This document shows positions 55,258 to 64,000 of a stretch of DNA of 64,000 nucleotides, piece after piece. The translations under genes were made by a program, and so were the position numbers. The notes under the pieces are model-generated. The model searched no databases, had not been told where the DNA came from, and was given only the letters and a program-made list of their open reading frames with translations. Location: NCBI GenBank assembly GCA_014804785.1, contig JAAUZD010000023.1:166382-230381 (forward strand), read 5' to 3'. This DNA comes from Lachnospiraceae bacterium. Its GTDB lineage: Bacteria > Bacillota > Clostridia > Lachnospirales > Lachnospiraceae. Each line of letters begins with the position of its first letter. The stretch's first letter is position 1.

Positions 55258-55286
55258 TTGCATTATTTAATATTATAAGGTATAGT
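55258..55286 (+). promoter_or_regulatory. Promoter of the DUF4870-like gene
   Basis: TTGCAT (55258-55263) and TATAGT (55281-55286) are separated by 17 bases, 42 bases before the ATG. AAGGAGG follows as ribosome site. Confidence 0.65.
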
Positions 55287-55328
55287 TGTGAAGTAACTTT
55301 ATTTTTACCTTAAGGAGGATTATTATTA

Positions 55329-55595
55329 ATGGACGCAAAAACAACAAGTATTGTAGCGTATCTGACATGGATTGGACTTGTGATAGCTCTTTTAGCAGGA
55401 GATAAAGAAGGGGCTAAATTCCATCTCAATCAGGCACTGGTAGTTATGCTGTTTTCCCTTTTGGGTGTGATTCCATGTATCGGATGGATTTGGGCAGTAT
55501 TCATGCTCGTCTGCTGGATTATGGGTCTTGTAGCTGCCATCAATCAGGAAGAAAAAGAAGTTCCGCTTATCGGTAAGATTAGAATCTTAAAATAA
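55329..55595 (+). CDS. Small DUF4870-like membrane protein
   Basis: The 88-residue protein has the DUF4870-type pattern: a first span with SIVAYLTWIGLVIALL, a polar turn DKEGAKFHLNQALVV, then two more spans with IPCIGWIWAVFMLVCWIMG. It has no known function. It has its own promoter and terminator. Its similarity in style to the preceding two genes suggests a common cell-envelope theme, by inference. Confidence 0.85.
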   Translation: MDAKTTSIVAYLTWIGLVIALLAGDKEGAKFHLNQALVVMLFSLLGVIPCIGWIWAVFMLVCWIMGLVAAINQEEKEVPLIGKIRILK

Positions 55596-55625
55596 GAAAA
55601 AGCCATTTCATACATAATTATGAAT

Positions 55626-55663
55626 TGAAACGCCTGAGAGTAAATCTTAGGCGTTTCAGTTTT
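55626..55663. terminator. Bidirectional terminator after the DUF4870-like gene
   Basis: TGAAACGCCT (55626-55635) pairs perfectly with AGGCGTTTCA (55649-55658), followed by GTTTT. It sits between convergent genes. Confidence 0.85.
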
Positions 55664-55700
55664 ATCAACATAATACATTGTGTTTATAATCGAATGATGA

Positions 55701-56207
55701 TTATTCTTCAGCTGCTTCTGGATTTTCAGGTATTTCTTCGGTTTCGTCATCATAAGTATAAATTTCTTCCGGGATATCGCCGTGAAAAATTGAAACAATA
55801 TACTGAAGCATTTCATTAGCACGTTTATAATTCTGACGGGCAGCATCCTCAAGAGAAGCATTATATTCCCCCTCATAAGCCTGATGATAATAAGAGACGG
55901 CTTCTGACATACAGGAGCTTGCTTCATCTGCAAGCTCTTCCACACCAGGGAAACCGTCCGGCACCTCAAGGGATGCCATCTGCGCAAAGGAGGTATCCAT
56001 GGAATCTAATAAAGCTAAGAGTTCTGATACGGCGGTTTCAGAATCAGGGTCAATCGAATTTATGGATGAATCAAATATTCGGACATTCTCAAAAAATTGA
56101 TTCATGTTTGCTTTATAATTTTCAAGTTCAGCATCTTTTCCGCAACCTGTCATAACAAACAGACACATAGAAATGAGTATTAATTTTAAAGTAAAGGATG
56201 TTTTCAA
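55701..56207 (-). CDS. Small lipoprotein, function unknown
   Basis: The 168-residue protein has a lipoprotein signal (hydrophobic run then FVMTGCGKD, Cys near residue 22) and a helical acidic body ending in a Glu/Pro-rich tail. I do not recognise the family; the helical part may form a four-helix bundle. The start is TTG at 56207, preceded by GGGGGA. It is convergent with the DUF4870-like gene and divergent from metH. Confidence 0.78.
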   Translation of the reverse strand: MKTSFTLKLILISMCLFVMTGCGKDAELENYKANMNQFFENVRIFDSSINSIDPDSETAVSELLALLDSMDTSFAQMASLEVPDGFPGVEELADEASSCMSEAVSYYHQAYEGEYNASLEDAARQNYKRANEMLQYIVSIFHGDIPEEIYTYDDETEEIPENPEAAEE

Positions 56208-56257
56208 AAGGAATCCCCCTGTGTATTTTTATAAAATATCTATTTAAAGGTATCATA

Positions 56258-56345
56258 GTTGTCGATTGAAGTCAACAACCCTGGTGCGGGTGCCGCACCA
56301 TGTAGCGCTGCGTGTGGCGATACAGGAACAGTGACACCGCTGGGC
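56258..56345. other. Structured intergenic region upstream of metH
   Basis: GTTGT and ACAAC (56258-56279) can pair. A perfect 8-bp stem, TGGTGCGG/CCGCACCA (56282-56300), lies next, and AGCG/CGCT with TGT/ACA elements near 56303-56345 suggest a third helix. It is GC-rich against AT-rich flanks. It matches no riboswitch I know; it could be a regulatory leader or a repetitive element. Confidence 0.45.
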
Positions 56346-56446
56346 ATATATATTAGAAAGATTAAATGTTTTACAATTGTAGTTTTGATAAAATTATGCT
56401 AACATTGAAAATGCAGTGTAAATATATAAGGCATAGGTATAAAAAC

Positions 56447-58921
56447 GTGAAAAAAGAAGAGTTTATGAAATTTGTAAAGAATAGATTAATCTATTTGGAT
56501 GGCGCCACAGGCTCGAATCTTATGAAAAGAGGAATGCCCGGCGGTGTCTGCCCTGAAAAGTGGATTTTAGAGAATCCTGATATTTTTATAGGACTTCAGA
56601 GAGAATTTGTGGAGGCAGGGAGCAATATCATCTATGCGCCTACCTTTACTGCAAACCGGATCAAATTAAAAGAGTATGGACTGGAAGGGCAGATAGAAGA
56701 AATCAATAATCATCTTGTAAAGCTTTCTAAAGATGCGTCAGGCGGAAAGGCTCTTGTTGCGGGAGATCTCACTATGACAGGGCGTCAGCTTGTACCTATG
56801 GGTGACATGGATTTTGAGGAGCTGATTGATGTATATAAGGAGCAGATTAAACTAGTTTGTGATGCAGGTGTGGATCTTCTTGTGGTTGAAACAATGATGA
56901 GCCTGCAGGAGACCAGGGCAGCGCTCATTGCAGCGAAGGAGGTCTGTGATCTGCCGGTAATGGCAACACTTACTTTTGAATCTGATGGCAGGACTCTTTA
57001 TGGCACGGATGGTGTGAGTGCTGCGATAACGCTTGAAAAGCTGGGTGTGTGTGCGATAGGTGCAAACTGCTCCACAGGACCTGATAAAATGGTGGAACTG
57101 ATTCAGAATATTTCTGAAGTGGTTTCCATTCCGGTTATTGCAAAACCCAACGCCGGTATGCCGAGTTTAAATAGCGAAGGTGAGACTGTTTATGATATGG
57201 ATGCTGCCACTTTCGGAAAAGAAATGAAGAAACTGGTAGAGGCAGGGGCGAGTATTTTAGGAGGATGCTGTGGAACCACACCGGAATATATTGAAAAGCT
57301 GGTTGAAGAAACGAAGGATATGCAGATAGTACCCAAAGGCCGTTCCGGTATGCGCTATCTTTCCAGCGAACGGAAAACAGTATCCTTTGGACTGGATTCG
57401 CCTTTTATGATCGTAGGAGAGCGCATTAACCCTACGGGCAAAAAAAAGCTGCAAGCCGAGTTGCGGGAAGGTAATTTGGAACTGGCGCTTTCTTTTGCAG
57501 AGGAACAGGAAGAATGCGGGGCAGCGCTTTTAGATATCAATGTGGGAATGAGCGGTATTGATGAAAAGGAAATGATGCTTAAGGTTTTAGATGAAGTAAC
57601 GACCATATCTAATCTTCCCTTATCCATTGATTCCAGCCATGTGGATGTCATTGAAGCTGCTCTGCGCAGATATCCGGGAAGGGCGCTGATTAATTCCATA
57701 TCGGGGGAAACGGAAAAACTGAATAAACTGCTTCCGCTGGCAAAGAAGTACGGAGCCATGTTCATTCTGCTCCCCCTTTCCGATAAAGGGCTTCCGGACT
57801 CGCTGGAAGAGAAGATTGAAATCATAGACCGGATCAGTCAGATGGCATTTGAACTGGGCATGACAAGGGAAGATATTGTGGTAGATGGTCTGGTAGCCAC
57901 GGTGGGGGCTAATCCAAACGCGGCAAGGGAAGTGCTCGAGACCATCCGGTATTGTAAAGAGAAAGGATTTGCAACTATCTGCGGGCTATCCAATGTTTCT
58001 TTTGGACTGCCGGAGAGAAGTTTTGTAAATGCGGCATTTCTTACCATGGCAATCCGGGAAGGGCTTACCATGGCAATCGCCAACCCATCCCAGGATCTGC
58101 TGGTCAATACAGCCTTTGCTTCGGATCTTCTGATGAACAAAGAAGATGCGGATACGCGGTATATTGAGAGAATTGGTGTATATAAAGAAAAAGCGCCTGC
58201 CATAGTCAGTCAGCCGGCGGCAGGAAAAGAGGCAGGGCGTAAGGAAGCTTCCCAGACAGAGGATACTGCAAAGGATGCTGTCAGCGCGGCGATGCTGGAT
58301 AATCAGATCTATCAGGATGTGATGAAGGGAAACCGGAAACAGATCACAGAGCATACGAAATGCATGATGGAAAGCGGGCAGGAGGCTTCTCATATTTTAA
58401 ATGACATGCTGCTCCCGGCAATCAATGAAGTGGGTATTTTATTTGATAAAGGAAAATATTTCCTGCCCCAGCTGATTGCAAGCGCGGAGGCAATGAAACT
58501 TTCTATTGAGTATCTGGAACCCTTTCTTTCTACGCAGACCAAGGGGGAAGAAATGCCTGTAATTGTGATTGCCACCGTGGCGGGAGATATTCACGATATC
58601 GGAAAGAATCTGGTGGCGCTGATGTTAAAAAATCATGGTTTTCAGATTATCGACCTTGGAAAGGACGTGCCCAAAGAGGTGATTATTGACGAGGCCGTTA
58701 AGCATAACGCCCGGATCATTGCAATGTCGGCGCTTATGACGACCACGATGCAGGAAATGAAGCAAGTGATTGATTATGCAAAGGAAAAGAAGGTAAATGC
58801 CAAAATTATGATTGGCGGAGCTGTCATCACATCGGAGTATGCAAAGGAAATCGGTGCAGACGGGTATTCAAGAGATGCGGCGGAAGCAGTGCGTGTAGCA
58901 AAACAACTTCTTGATATGTAA
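56447..58921 (+). CDS. metH: Cobalamin-dependent methionine synthase, form without reactivation domain
   Basis: From GTG 56447 the product is 824 residues. Domains in order are: homocysteine S-methyltransferase (about 1-300) with zinc Cys in GANCSTGP and GGCCGTTPEY, a pterin (methyl-tetrahydrofolate) domain (about 320-590), a B12-binding cap and the B12 domain with DIHDIGKNLVALML (about 700-820). The AdoMet-binding reactivation domain of E. coli MetH is missing, as is usual in clostridial forms that use a separate reactivation protein. I prefer GTG 56447 because MKKEEF-type starts are common in relatives; ATG 56465 is an alternative. Confidence 0.9.
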   Translation: MKKEEFMKFVKNRLIYLDGATGSNLMKRGMPGGVCPEKWILENPDIFIGLQREFVEAGSNIIYAPTFTANRIKLKEYGLEGQIEEINNHLVKLSKDASGGKALVAGDLTMTGRQLVPMGDMDFEELIDVYKEQIKLVCDAGVDLLVVETMMSLQETRAALIAAKEVCDLPVMATLTFESDGRTLYGTDGVSAAITLEKLGVCAIGANCSTGPDKMVELIQNISEVVSIPVIAKPNAGMPSLNSEGETVYDMDAATFGKEMKKLVEAGASILGGCCGTTPEYIEKLVEETKDMQIVPKGRSGMRYLSSERKTVSFGLDSPFMIVGERINPTGKKKLQAELREGNLELALSFAEEQEECGAALLDINVGMSGIDEKEMMLKVLDEVTTISNLPLSIDSSHVDVIEAALRRYPGRALINSISGETEKLNKLLPLAKKYGAMFILLPLSDKGLPDSLEEKIEIIDRISQMAFELGMTREDIVVDGLVATVGANPNAAREVLETIRYCKEKGFATICGLSNVSFGLPERSFVNAAFLTMAIREGLTMAIANPSQDLLVNTAFASDLLMNKEDADTRYIERIGVYKEKAPAIVSQPAAGKEAGRKEASQTEDTAKDAVSAAMLDNQIYQDVMKGNRKQITEHTKCMMESGQEASHILNDMLLPAINEVGILFDKGKYFLPQLIASAEAMKLSIEYLEPFLSTQTKGEEMPVIVIATVAGDIHDIGKNLVALMLKNHGFQIIDLGKDVPKEVIIDEAVKHNARIIAMSALMTTTMQEMKQVIDYAKEKKVNAKIMIGGAVITSEYAKEIGADGYSRDAAEAVRVAKQLLDM

Positions 58922-58966
58922 GAAAATAGATGAGTAAGAAAATAGAAAAAGGAGTGAAGAAATTAA

Positions 58967-60583
58967 ATGATAGGAGCAGATGCAATCGTAAAATGCCTGG
59001 AGGCAGAAGGCGTTGAATATGTTTTTGGTTATCCCGGGGTGGCTATTTGCCCATTCTATAACAGTATTTTGGATTCATCGATACAGACCATACTTATACG
59101 GACAGAGCAGAATGCAGCCCATGCTGCAAGCGGTCTTTCCAGAGTTTCAGGGAAGGTGGGGGTATGCGCTGTCACCTCCGGTCCCGGGGCTACCAATGTG
59201 ATTACCGGAATTGCAACCGCCTTTGCAGACAGCATACCTCTTGTATGCATTACGGGACAGGTTAATTCCGAGCTGCTTGGGAGCGATGTGTTCCAGGAGG
59301 CGGATATCACAGGAGCGGTAGAGTCTTTTGTGAAATACAGCTATCTTGTAAAGGATGCCAGTGATATTCCTCGGATCTTTAAGGAGGCATTCCACATTGC
59401 TAATACAGGAAGAAAGGGACCGGTTCTGATTGATGTACCTATTGACATCCAGAATGCAGAAATTCGGAAGTTTAGTTATCCTGAGACCATTTCCATGCGT
59501 ACTTACAAGCCTACTGTAAAGGGAAATATGGTACAGATCAAAAAAGTGGCGGCGGAACTTGAAAAGGCAAAACGGCCAATCATCTGTGCCGGGGGCGGCG
59601 TCCTGCTTTCGGACGGAGAAAAGGAATTACTCGCCTTCGCTGAAAAACATAAGATTCCGGTGGTTTCAACGATGATGGGAATCGGGGTCGTTCCAACCAG
59701 ACATCCCCTTTATTTCGGCATGGTGGGCAACAATGGAAAACCCTATGCCAACAGGGCGATGAATGAATCAGATCTTTTGATCATGGTAGGTGCGAGAGTG
59801 GCGGACCGTGCAGTCAGTCAGCCTGATCTTATCACAAATAACAAGGTGCTGATTCATATTGATGTGGATCCGGCTGAAATCGGAAAGAATGTGGGGCCTA
59901 CTATACCGCTGGTGGGTGATGCAAAGCACATTTTTGAAGATCTTCTTGCACAGGAGTTTGAATGTGAGCATGATAAGTGGCTGGATACATTAAATACATA
60001 TAGAGAAACAATGGTTCCGAAGCGTAATCCGGATCCTGCCTATGTGGATCCTGCCAGATTTATCACACTGCTGTCCGAAAAAATGCAGGATGACGGTATC
60101 TATGTTGCCGACGTGGGGCAGAATCAGATCTGGTCCTGCGGCTATCACATTGTAAAAAAGGGAAGATTCCTTACCTCCGGCGGAATGGGAACCATGGGAT
60201 ATTCTATTCCGGCAGCCATGGGTGCTAAACTGGCTGATAAAGGGAAACAGGTCATTGCCGTCTGCGGTGACGGTTCCTTCCAGATGTCCATGATGGAACT
60301 TGCGACTATGCGTCAGCATGGGATTGCGGTGAAAATCATCGTACTTAAGAATAATTATCTGGGAATGGTAAGAGAGTATCAGCATTATACTTATAAGGAT
60401 CATTATTCTGTGGTGGATTTATCGGGAAGTCCCGACCTTGAAAAGCTTTCGTCGGCTTATGATATGAAGTTCCTCCGGCTTGAGAATATGGATAAGGCAG
60501 ATGAGATTTTAGATGAATTCTTAAAAGAGGATGAATCTGTACTTTTGGAATGTATCATTAACCCTATGGATTTGGTAAAGTAA
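58967..60583 (+). CDS. ilvB: Acetolactate synthase catalytic subunit (second copy)
   Basis: The 538-residue thiamine diphosphate enzyme begins with the family N-terminus (VKCLEAEGVEYVFGYPG). It has the catalytic Glu in RTEQNAAHAASGLSRV and the ThDP site GDGSFQMSMMELATM. It differs clearly from the copy at 31.5 kb, for example IRTEQNAAHAASG against SHEQGAAHAADG, so the two are old paralogues, not a recent duplicate. GGAG precedes the ATG. It heads the ilvB-ilvN pair and lies downstream of metH. Confidence 0.93.
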   Translation: MIGADAIVKCLEAEGVEYVFGYPGVAICPFYNSILDSSIQTILIRTEQNAAHAASGLSRVSGKVGVCAVTSGPGATNVITGIATAFADSIPLVCITGQVNSELLGSDVFQEADITGAVESFVKYSYLVKDASDIPRIFKEAFHIANTGRKGPVLIDVPIDIQNAEIRKFSYPETISMRTYKPTVKGNMVQIKKVAAELEKAKRPIICAGGGVLLSDGEKELLAFAEKHKIPVVSTMMGIGVVPTRHPLYFGMVGNNGKPYANRAMNESDLLIMVGARVADRAVSQPDLITNNKVLIHIDVDPAEIGKNVGPTIPLVGDAKHIFEDLLAQEFECEHDKWLDTLNTYRETMVPKRNPDPAYVDPARFITLLSEKMQDDGIYVADVGQNQIWSCGYHIVKKGRFLTSGGMGTMGYSIPAAMGAKLADKGKQVIAVCGDGSFQMSMMELATMRQHGIAVKIIVLKNNYLGMVREYQHYTYKDHYSVVDLSGSPDLEKLSSAYDMKFLRLENMDKADEILDEFLKEDESVLLECIINPMDLVK

Positions 60584-60596
60584 GGAGGAAAGGACT

Positions 60597-61082
60597 ATGA
60601 AAAAAATTTATTCCGTATTAGTAGAAAACCGTTCCGGCGTACTTTGCAAGGTGGCAGGGCTGTTTTCCAGAAGGTGCTTCAACATTGATTCCCTTGCGGT
60701 GGGAGAAACAGATGATTCCCAAGTTTCCTGTATGACCATTGTCAGCAGTGGGGATAAACGTACCATAGAGCAGATAGAAAAGCAATTGAATAAAAAGCTG
60801 GATGTCATCAAGGTGAAGACTTTTGATGAGACCAGCAGCATCAGCAGAGAACTGCTTCTTATGAAGGTAAAATACAACAAGAGCAACCGCAGGGATATCA
60901 TGGAGATCTGTGAGATCATGAATGCGCAGATCGTGGATATGTCAAAGAATCTGATGCTGATCCAGATGTGCGATACGCCGGAGCGGGTGCAGCTTCTGAT
61001 CAGTATGTTCAAAACAGTCAGCATTGTGGAAGTAGCACGTACCGGTACATTGGCGCTTCAGAAGTGCAACGAGACAGATTAA
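60597..61082 (+). CDS. ilvN: Acetolactate synthase regulatory subunit (first of two)
   Basis: The 161-residue protein has an N-terminal ACT domain with VLVENRSGVLCKVAGLFSRR and the C-terminal small-subunit domain. It should bind branched-chain amino acids and adjust the activity of the IlvB partner. AAGGAGG precedes the ATG. It starts 14 bases after ilvB, so it is probably the partner of the second ilvB. It differs from the next gene in the ACT loop (FNIDSLAVG against YNIESITAG). Confidence 0.93.
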   Translation: MKKIYSVLVENRSGVLCKVAGLFSRRCFNIDSLAVGETDDSQVSCMTIVSSGDKRTIEQIEKQLNKKLDVIKVKTFDETSSISRELLLMKVKYNKSNRRDIMEICEIMNAQIVDMSKNLMLIQMCDTPERVQLLISMFKTVSIVEVARTGTLALQKCNETD

Positions 61083-61113
61083 AATAAATCAATATTTCAA
61101 TTAATTATGTAAG

Positions 61114-61142
61114 TTGACTTTTCACTGGTATGTTGATAAAAT
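61114..61142 (+). promoter_or_regulatory. Promoter inside the ilv cluster, before the second ilvN
   Basis: TTGACT (61114-61119) and TAAAAT (61137-61142) are spaced by 17 bases. It lies between the two ilvN genes. Because the -10 lies downstream of the ATG at 61130, translation of the second gene starts at the TTG at 61172. Confidence 0.7.
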
Positions 61143-61171
61143 GGTTTTTAAATGTTAAGGAGGATGAAAAG

Positions 61172-61669
61172 TTGCGTAAGAAAGTATTTCAGCTTTTAGT
61201 GGACAATACCGCGGGCGTGTTAAGCCATATTTCAGGTCTTTTTTCAAGAAGAGGTTATAATATTGAAAGCATTACGGCAGGTGTTACAGCTGATCCCAGG
61301 TTTACCAGAATCACCATAGTTGCTTCCGGGGATGATGAAATCCTCGATCAGATTGAAAAACAGGTGGCAAAGTTGGTGGATGTAAGGGATATCAAGGAAC
61401 TTGCTCCGGAAAACAGCGTCTATCGTGAACTGGCTCTCATCAAAGTAAAGACGAACCAGAATCAGAGACAGGGCGTTATTGCCATAGCAGATATTTTCCG
61501 CGCAAAGATTATCGACGTGGCATCGGACAGCCTTATTGTAGAGCTGACAGGAAATCAGGATAAAATCGAAGCGTTCATCAATCTCTTAGAAGGCTATGAA
61601 ATCCTGGAACTTGCAAGAACGGGTATTGCAGGTCTGGGAAGAGGAACAGAAAACGTTACTTATCTGTAA
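61172..61669 (+). CDS. ilvN: Acetolactate synthase regulatory subunit (second of two)
   Basis: From TTG 61172, behind AAGGAGG, the product is 165 residues with an ACT domain (LLVDNTAGVLSHISGLFSRR) and a C-terminal domain ending with the common ARTGIAGLGRG. This form is closest in style to IlvH/IlvN partners of the main acetolactate synthase. Its own promoter and its position before ilvC suggest separate control. It may serve the IlvB at 31.5 kb, which has no regulatory gene beside it; this is inference. Confidence 0.92.
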   Translation: MRKKVFQLLVDNTAGVLSHISGLFSRRGYNIESITAGVTADPRFTRITIVASGDDEILDQIEKQVAKLVDVRDIKELAPENSVYRELALIKVKTNQNQRQGVIAIADIFRAKIIDVASDSLIVELTGNQDKIEAFINLLEGYEILELARTGIAGLGRGTENVTYL

Positions 61670-62779
<1,110 letters not shown>

Positions 62780-62820
62780 GTGGAAAAAAATAAACGTTTT
62801 GTGTGTTATGCTTATGTCAA

Positions 62821-62858
62821 AAAATCCCTGCGAATTTCAATTCCGCAGGGATTTTTTT
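62821..62858. terminator. Bidirectional terminator after ilvC
   Basis: A perfect 12-bp stem (62821-62832 with 62844-62855, core TCCCTGCG) with A and T tracts on either side serves ilvC and the convergent LysR gene. Confidence 0.92.
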
Positions 62859-62876
62859 GACGTACGGATAATATAT

Positions 62877-63794
62877 TTAAAGCCGCGTCTGATAATATTG
62901 TATCAGCGTATTTAGAGCACCGGAAACAGGTGCATTTATGGATGGATACGCGAACCCAATCTGACGTTTTGGAATCCTGTGGCCTAATTTCAGTTCCCGC
63001 AGGGTTCCGTTTTTTATGTCATTGCTTACAAAATCACTGATTACACAGGCAATCCCTAAGCCTGCTTTTGCAAATTCGATAGATAAATCCATATTATTTA
63101 CTTCAATGATATTGTGAAACTTAAGATGATGAGCAGATAAAAAGGTATCAGCATGCTTGCGGGAGATATTATCTTTATCCAGCATGATAAAGGATGCCTC
63201 GTTAAAAAATTCCTCCTGTTCATACAATTCACTCTTGTGTTTATTATGTAAAGGGGCGAGATATGAGTCTGTAGCAACAAAGATATCTTCAATGGTCTTT
63301 AAAGGAAGATAAGTAATCCCGCGTCTTTCCTCCAATTTTGAGGGGAGTCCTACCAGACCGATATCGATAGATCCATCCTGCAGGGAGGAGAGAGTATTAA
63401 AGGTAGACTGGCAGGAAATTGTAATCTTTATACTGGGATTTTCAGCAATAAAGTTTTTTAACAGGGGAAGCAATACGTATTTACATAAGGTGGTGCTTAC
63501 TCCTATGGAAAGATGGCTTACATTCTGGGAGATGGATGCCCTAAGTTGTTCCTCGCCGGATTTTAAGAGGAAAAGAGCCTGTTCCACGTGTTTATATAAA
63601 TGTTCTCCTTCCGGCGTTAAAGTGACTCCTCTGGAGGAACGATGGAAAAGCGTGGTATTTAAGTCTTCCTCCAGCCGGGAGATAGATTTACTGACTGCCG
63701 GCTGGCTTATATATAGTTTTTTGGCAGCAATGGAAAAATTTTTGCATCCTGCCACTTCGTAAAAAATATGATATAAGTTAAGATTTTGTTCCAT
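62877..63794 (-). CDS. LysR-type transcriptional regulator
   Basis: The 305-residue protein has an N-terminal winged helix-turn-helix (about 5-65: KNFSIAAKKLYISQPAVSKSISRLE) and a C-terminal LysR substrate-binding domain (about 90-300). It is divergent from leuC, the usual arrangement for a LysR regulator and its target. A branched-chain amino acid or leucine intermediate is a plausible effector, but this is not visible in the sequence. AAGGAG precedes the ATG. Confidence 0.9.
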   Translation of the reverse strand: MEQNLNLYHIFYEVAGCKNFSIAAKKLYISQPAVSKSISRLEEDLNTTLFHRSSRGVTLTPEGEHLYKHVEQALFLLKSGEEQLRASISQNVSHLSIGVSTTLCKYVLLPLLKNFIAENPSIKITISCQSTFNTLSSLQDGSIDIGLVGLPSKLEERRGITYLPLKTIEDIFVATDSYLAPLHNKHKSELYEQEEFFNEASFIMLDKDNISRKHADTFLSAHHLKFHNIIEVNNMDLSIEFAKAGLGIACVISDFVSNDIKNGTLRELKLGHRIPKRQIGFAYPSINAPVSGALNTLIQYYQTRL

Positions 63795-63849
63795 AATTTC
63801 TCCTTGTCAAAGGTACAGGTTTAACGTTCAAAGAAATAATTATTTGTAA

Positions 63850-63884
63850 TTATAACATTATGATTTCATAACTACAAGTTATAA
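63850..63884. promoter_or_regulatory. Palindromic LysR-type operator between lysR and leuC
   Basis: TTATAAC (63850-63856) and GTTATAA (63878-63884) form a perfect 7-bp inverted repeat. Inside it, TTATGA and TCATAA form another palindrome of the T-N11-A kind. It lies in the divergent region between the regulator gene and leuC, where a LysR regulator would bind. Confidence 0.6.
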
Positions 63885-63984
63885 AAGCTATGAATAGATA
63901 CTATTTTTCAAAAAAGGATTTCTATGTTAAAATCATACATAGTAAATGAGAAAATGAATCAGAAATTTACAGGAGGGAATGACC

Positions 63985-64000
63985 ATGGGAATGACGATGA
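63985..64000 (+). CDS. leuC: Start of 3-isopropylmalate dehydratase large subunit (partial)
   Basis: Only the first five codons (MGMTM) are in the window. AGGAGGG lies just upstream. The start MGMTM is the usual beginning of clostridial LeuC, and the divergent LysR gene and nearby ilvC support this. The call depends mostly on context. Confidence 0.6.

Noticed and set aside
56208..56446. B12 or SAM riboswitch before metH
   Set aside because: I could not find the B12-box or the SAM-I core; the stems present do not match those folds.
61130..61171. Start of the second ilvN at ATG 61130
   Set aside because: It lies inside the promoter, before the -10 at 61137-61142; TTG 61172 follows AAGGAGG and matches the family N-terminus.

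Overview
The window reads as a chromosomal segment of a Gram-positive, anaerobic gut-type Clostridia, most likely Lachnospiraceae. The support is the gene repertoire and order: a GGGtGRT/NifU-like pair, PotABCD with an XRE-cupin regulator, MetH without a reactivation domain, TTG/GTG starts behind strong AGGAGG sites, and low to moderate GC with an AT-rich island. This placement comes from protein resemblance recalled from memory; no search was run.

Layout. 0.3-3.6 kb: a large signal-anchored surface protein and a GH25 muramidase. 3.6-8.0 kb (minus): a polyamine importer operon potABCD headed by an XRE-cupin regulator that carries an in-frame stop. 8.3-19.1 kb: an AT-rich accessory island with a LytTR response regulator, an AgrC-like GHKL kinase, a promoter with paired VirR-box-like repeats, an IS remnant that has removed the 5' part of a peptide-maturation locus, the 3' half of a TIGR04066-like gene, a transglutaminase-fold cysteine enzyme, two ABC exporters separated by an IS110/IS1111 element, a BtrH/C39-like protein and a 43-codon AgrD-like peptide gene whose end is formed by an IS1380-type element. 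19.1-21.7 kb: nested insertions, with a complete IS4-family element (16-bp inverted repeats, 11-bp target duplication) inside an older palindromic repeat. 21.8-36.9 kb: housekeeping and amino-acid genes (lactonase-like protein, aroC, VanY-like peptidase, tgt, yajC, leuB, a GT39-like membrane protein, ilvD, ilvB, an L,D-transpeptidase, serC, serA). 37-43 kb: glgB with a coiled-coil tail, an MscS-type channel, tRNA-Thr(CGU) and an ABC importer pair. 42.7-51.2 kb: argH, asd, an EAL protein, an ATPase, topB and a hexapeptide transferase. 51.3-56.2 kb: the NifU-like/GGGtGRT pair, a CPBP protease, small membrane proteins and a lipoprotein. 56.4-64 kb: metH, a second ilvB, two ilvN-type regulatory subunits, ilvC, a divergent LysR regulator and the first codons of leuC.

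How it fits together. Branched-chain amino acid synthesis is spread over two loci (leuB-ilvD-ilvB and ilvB-ilvN-ilvN-ilvC-leuC), with two acetolactate synthase catalytic and two regulatory subunits. The most unusual part is the 8.5-19.1 kb island. A LytTR/GHKL pair, a VirR-box-like promoter, an AgrD-like peptide and peptide-tailoring/export genes suggest a quorum-controlled peptide natural-product system that insertion sequences have since damaged. No agrB, radical SAM maturase or intact product precursor is present, so the system is probably decayed or dependent on genes elsewhere.
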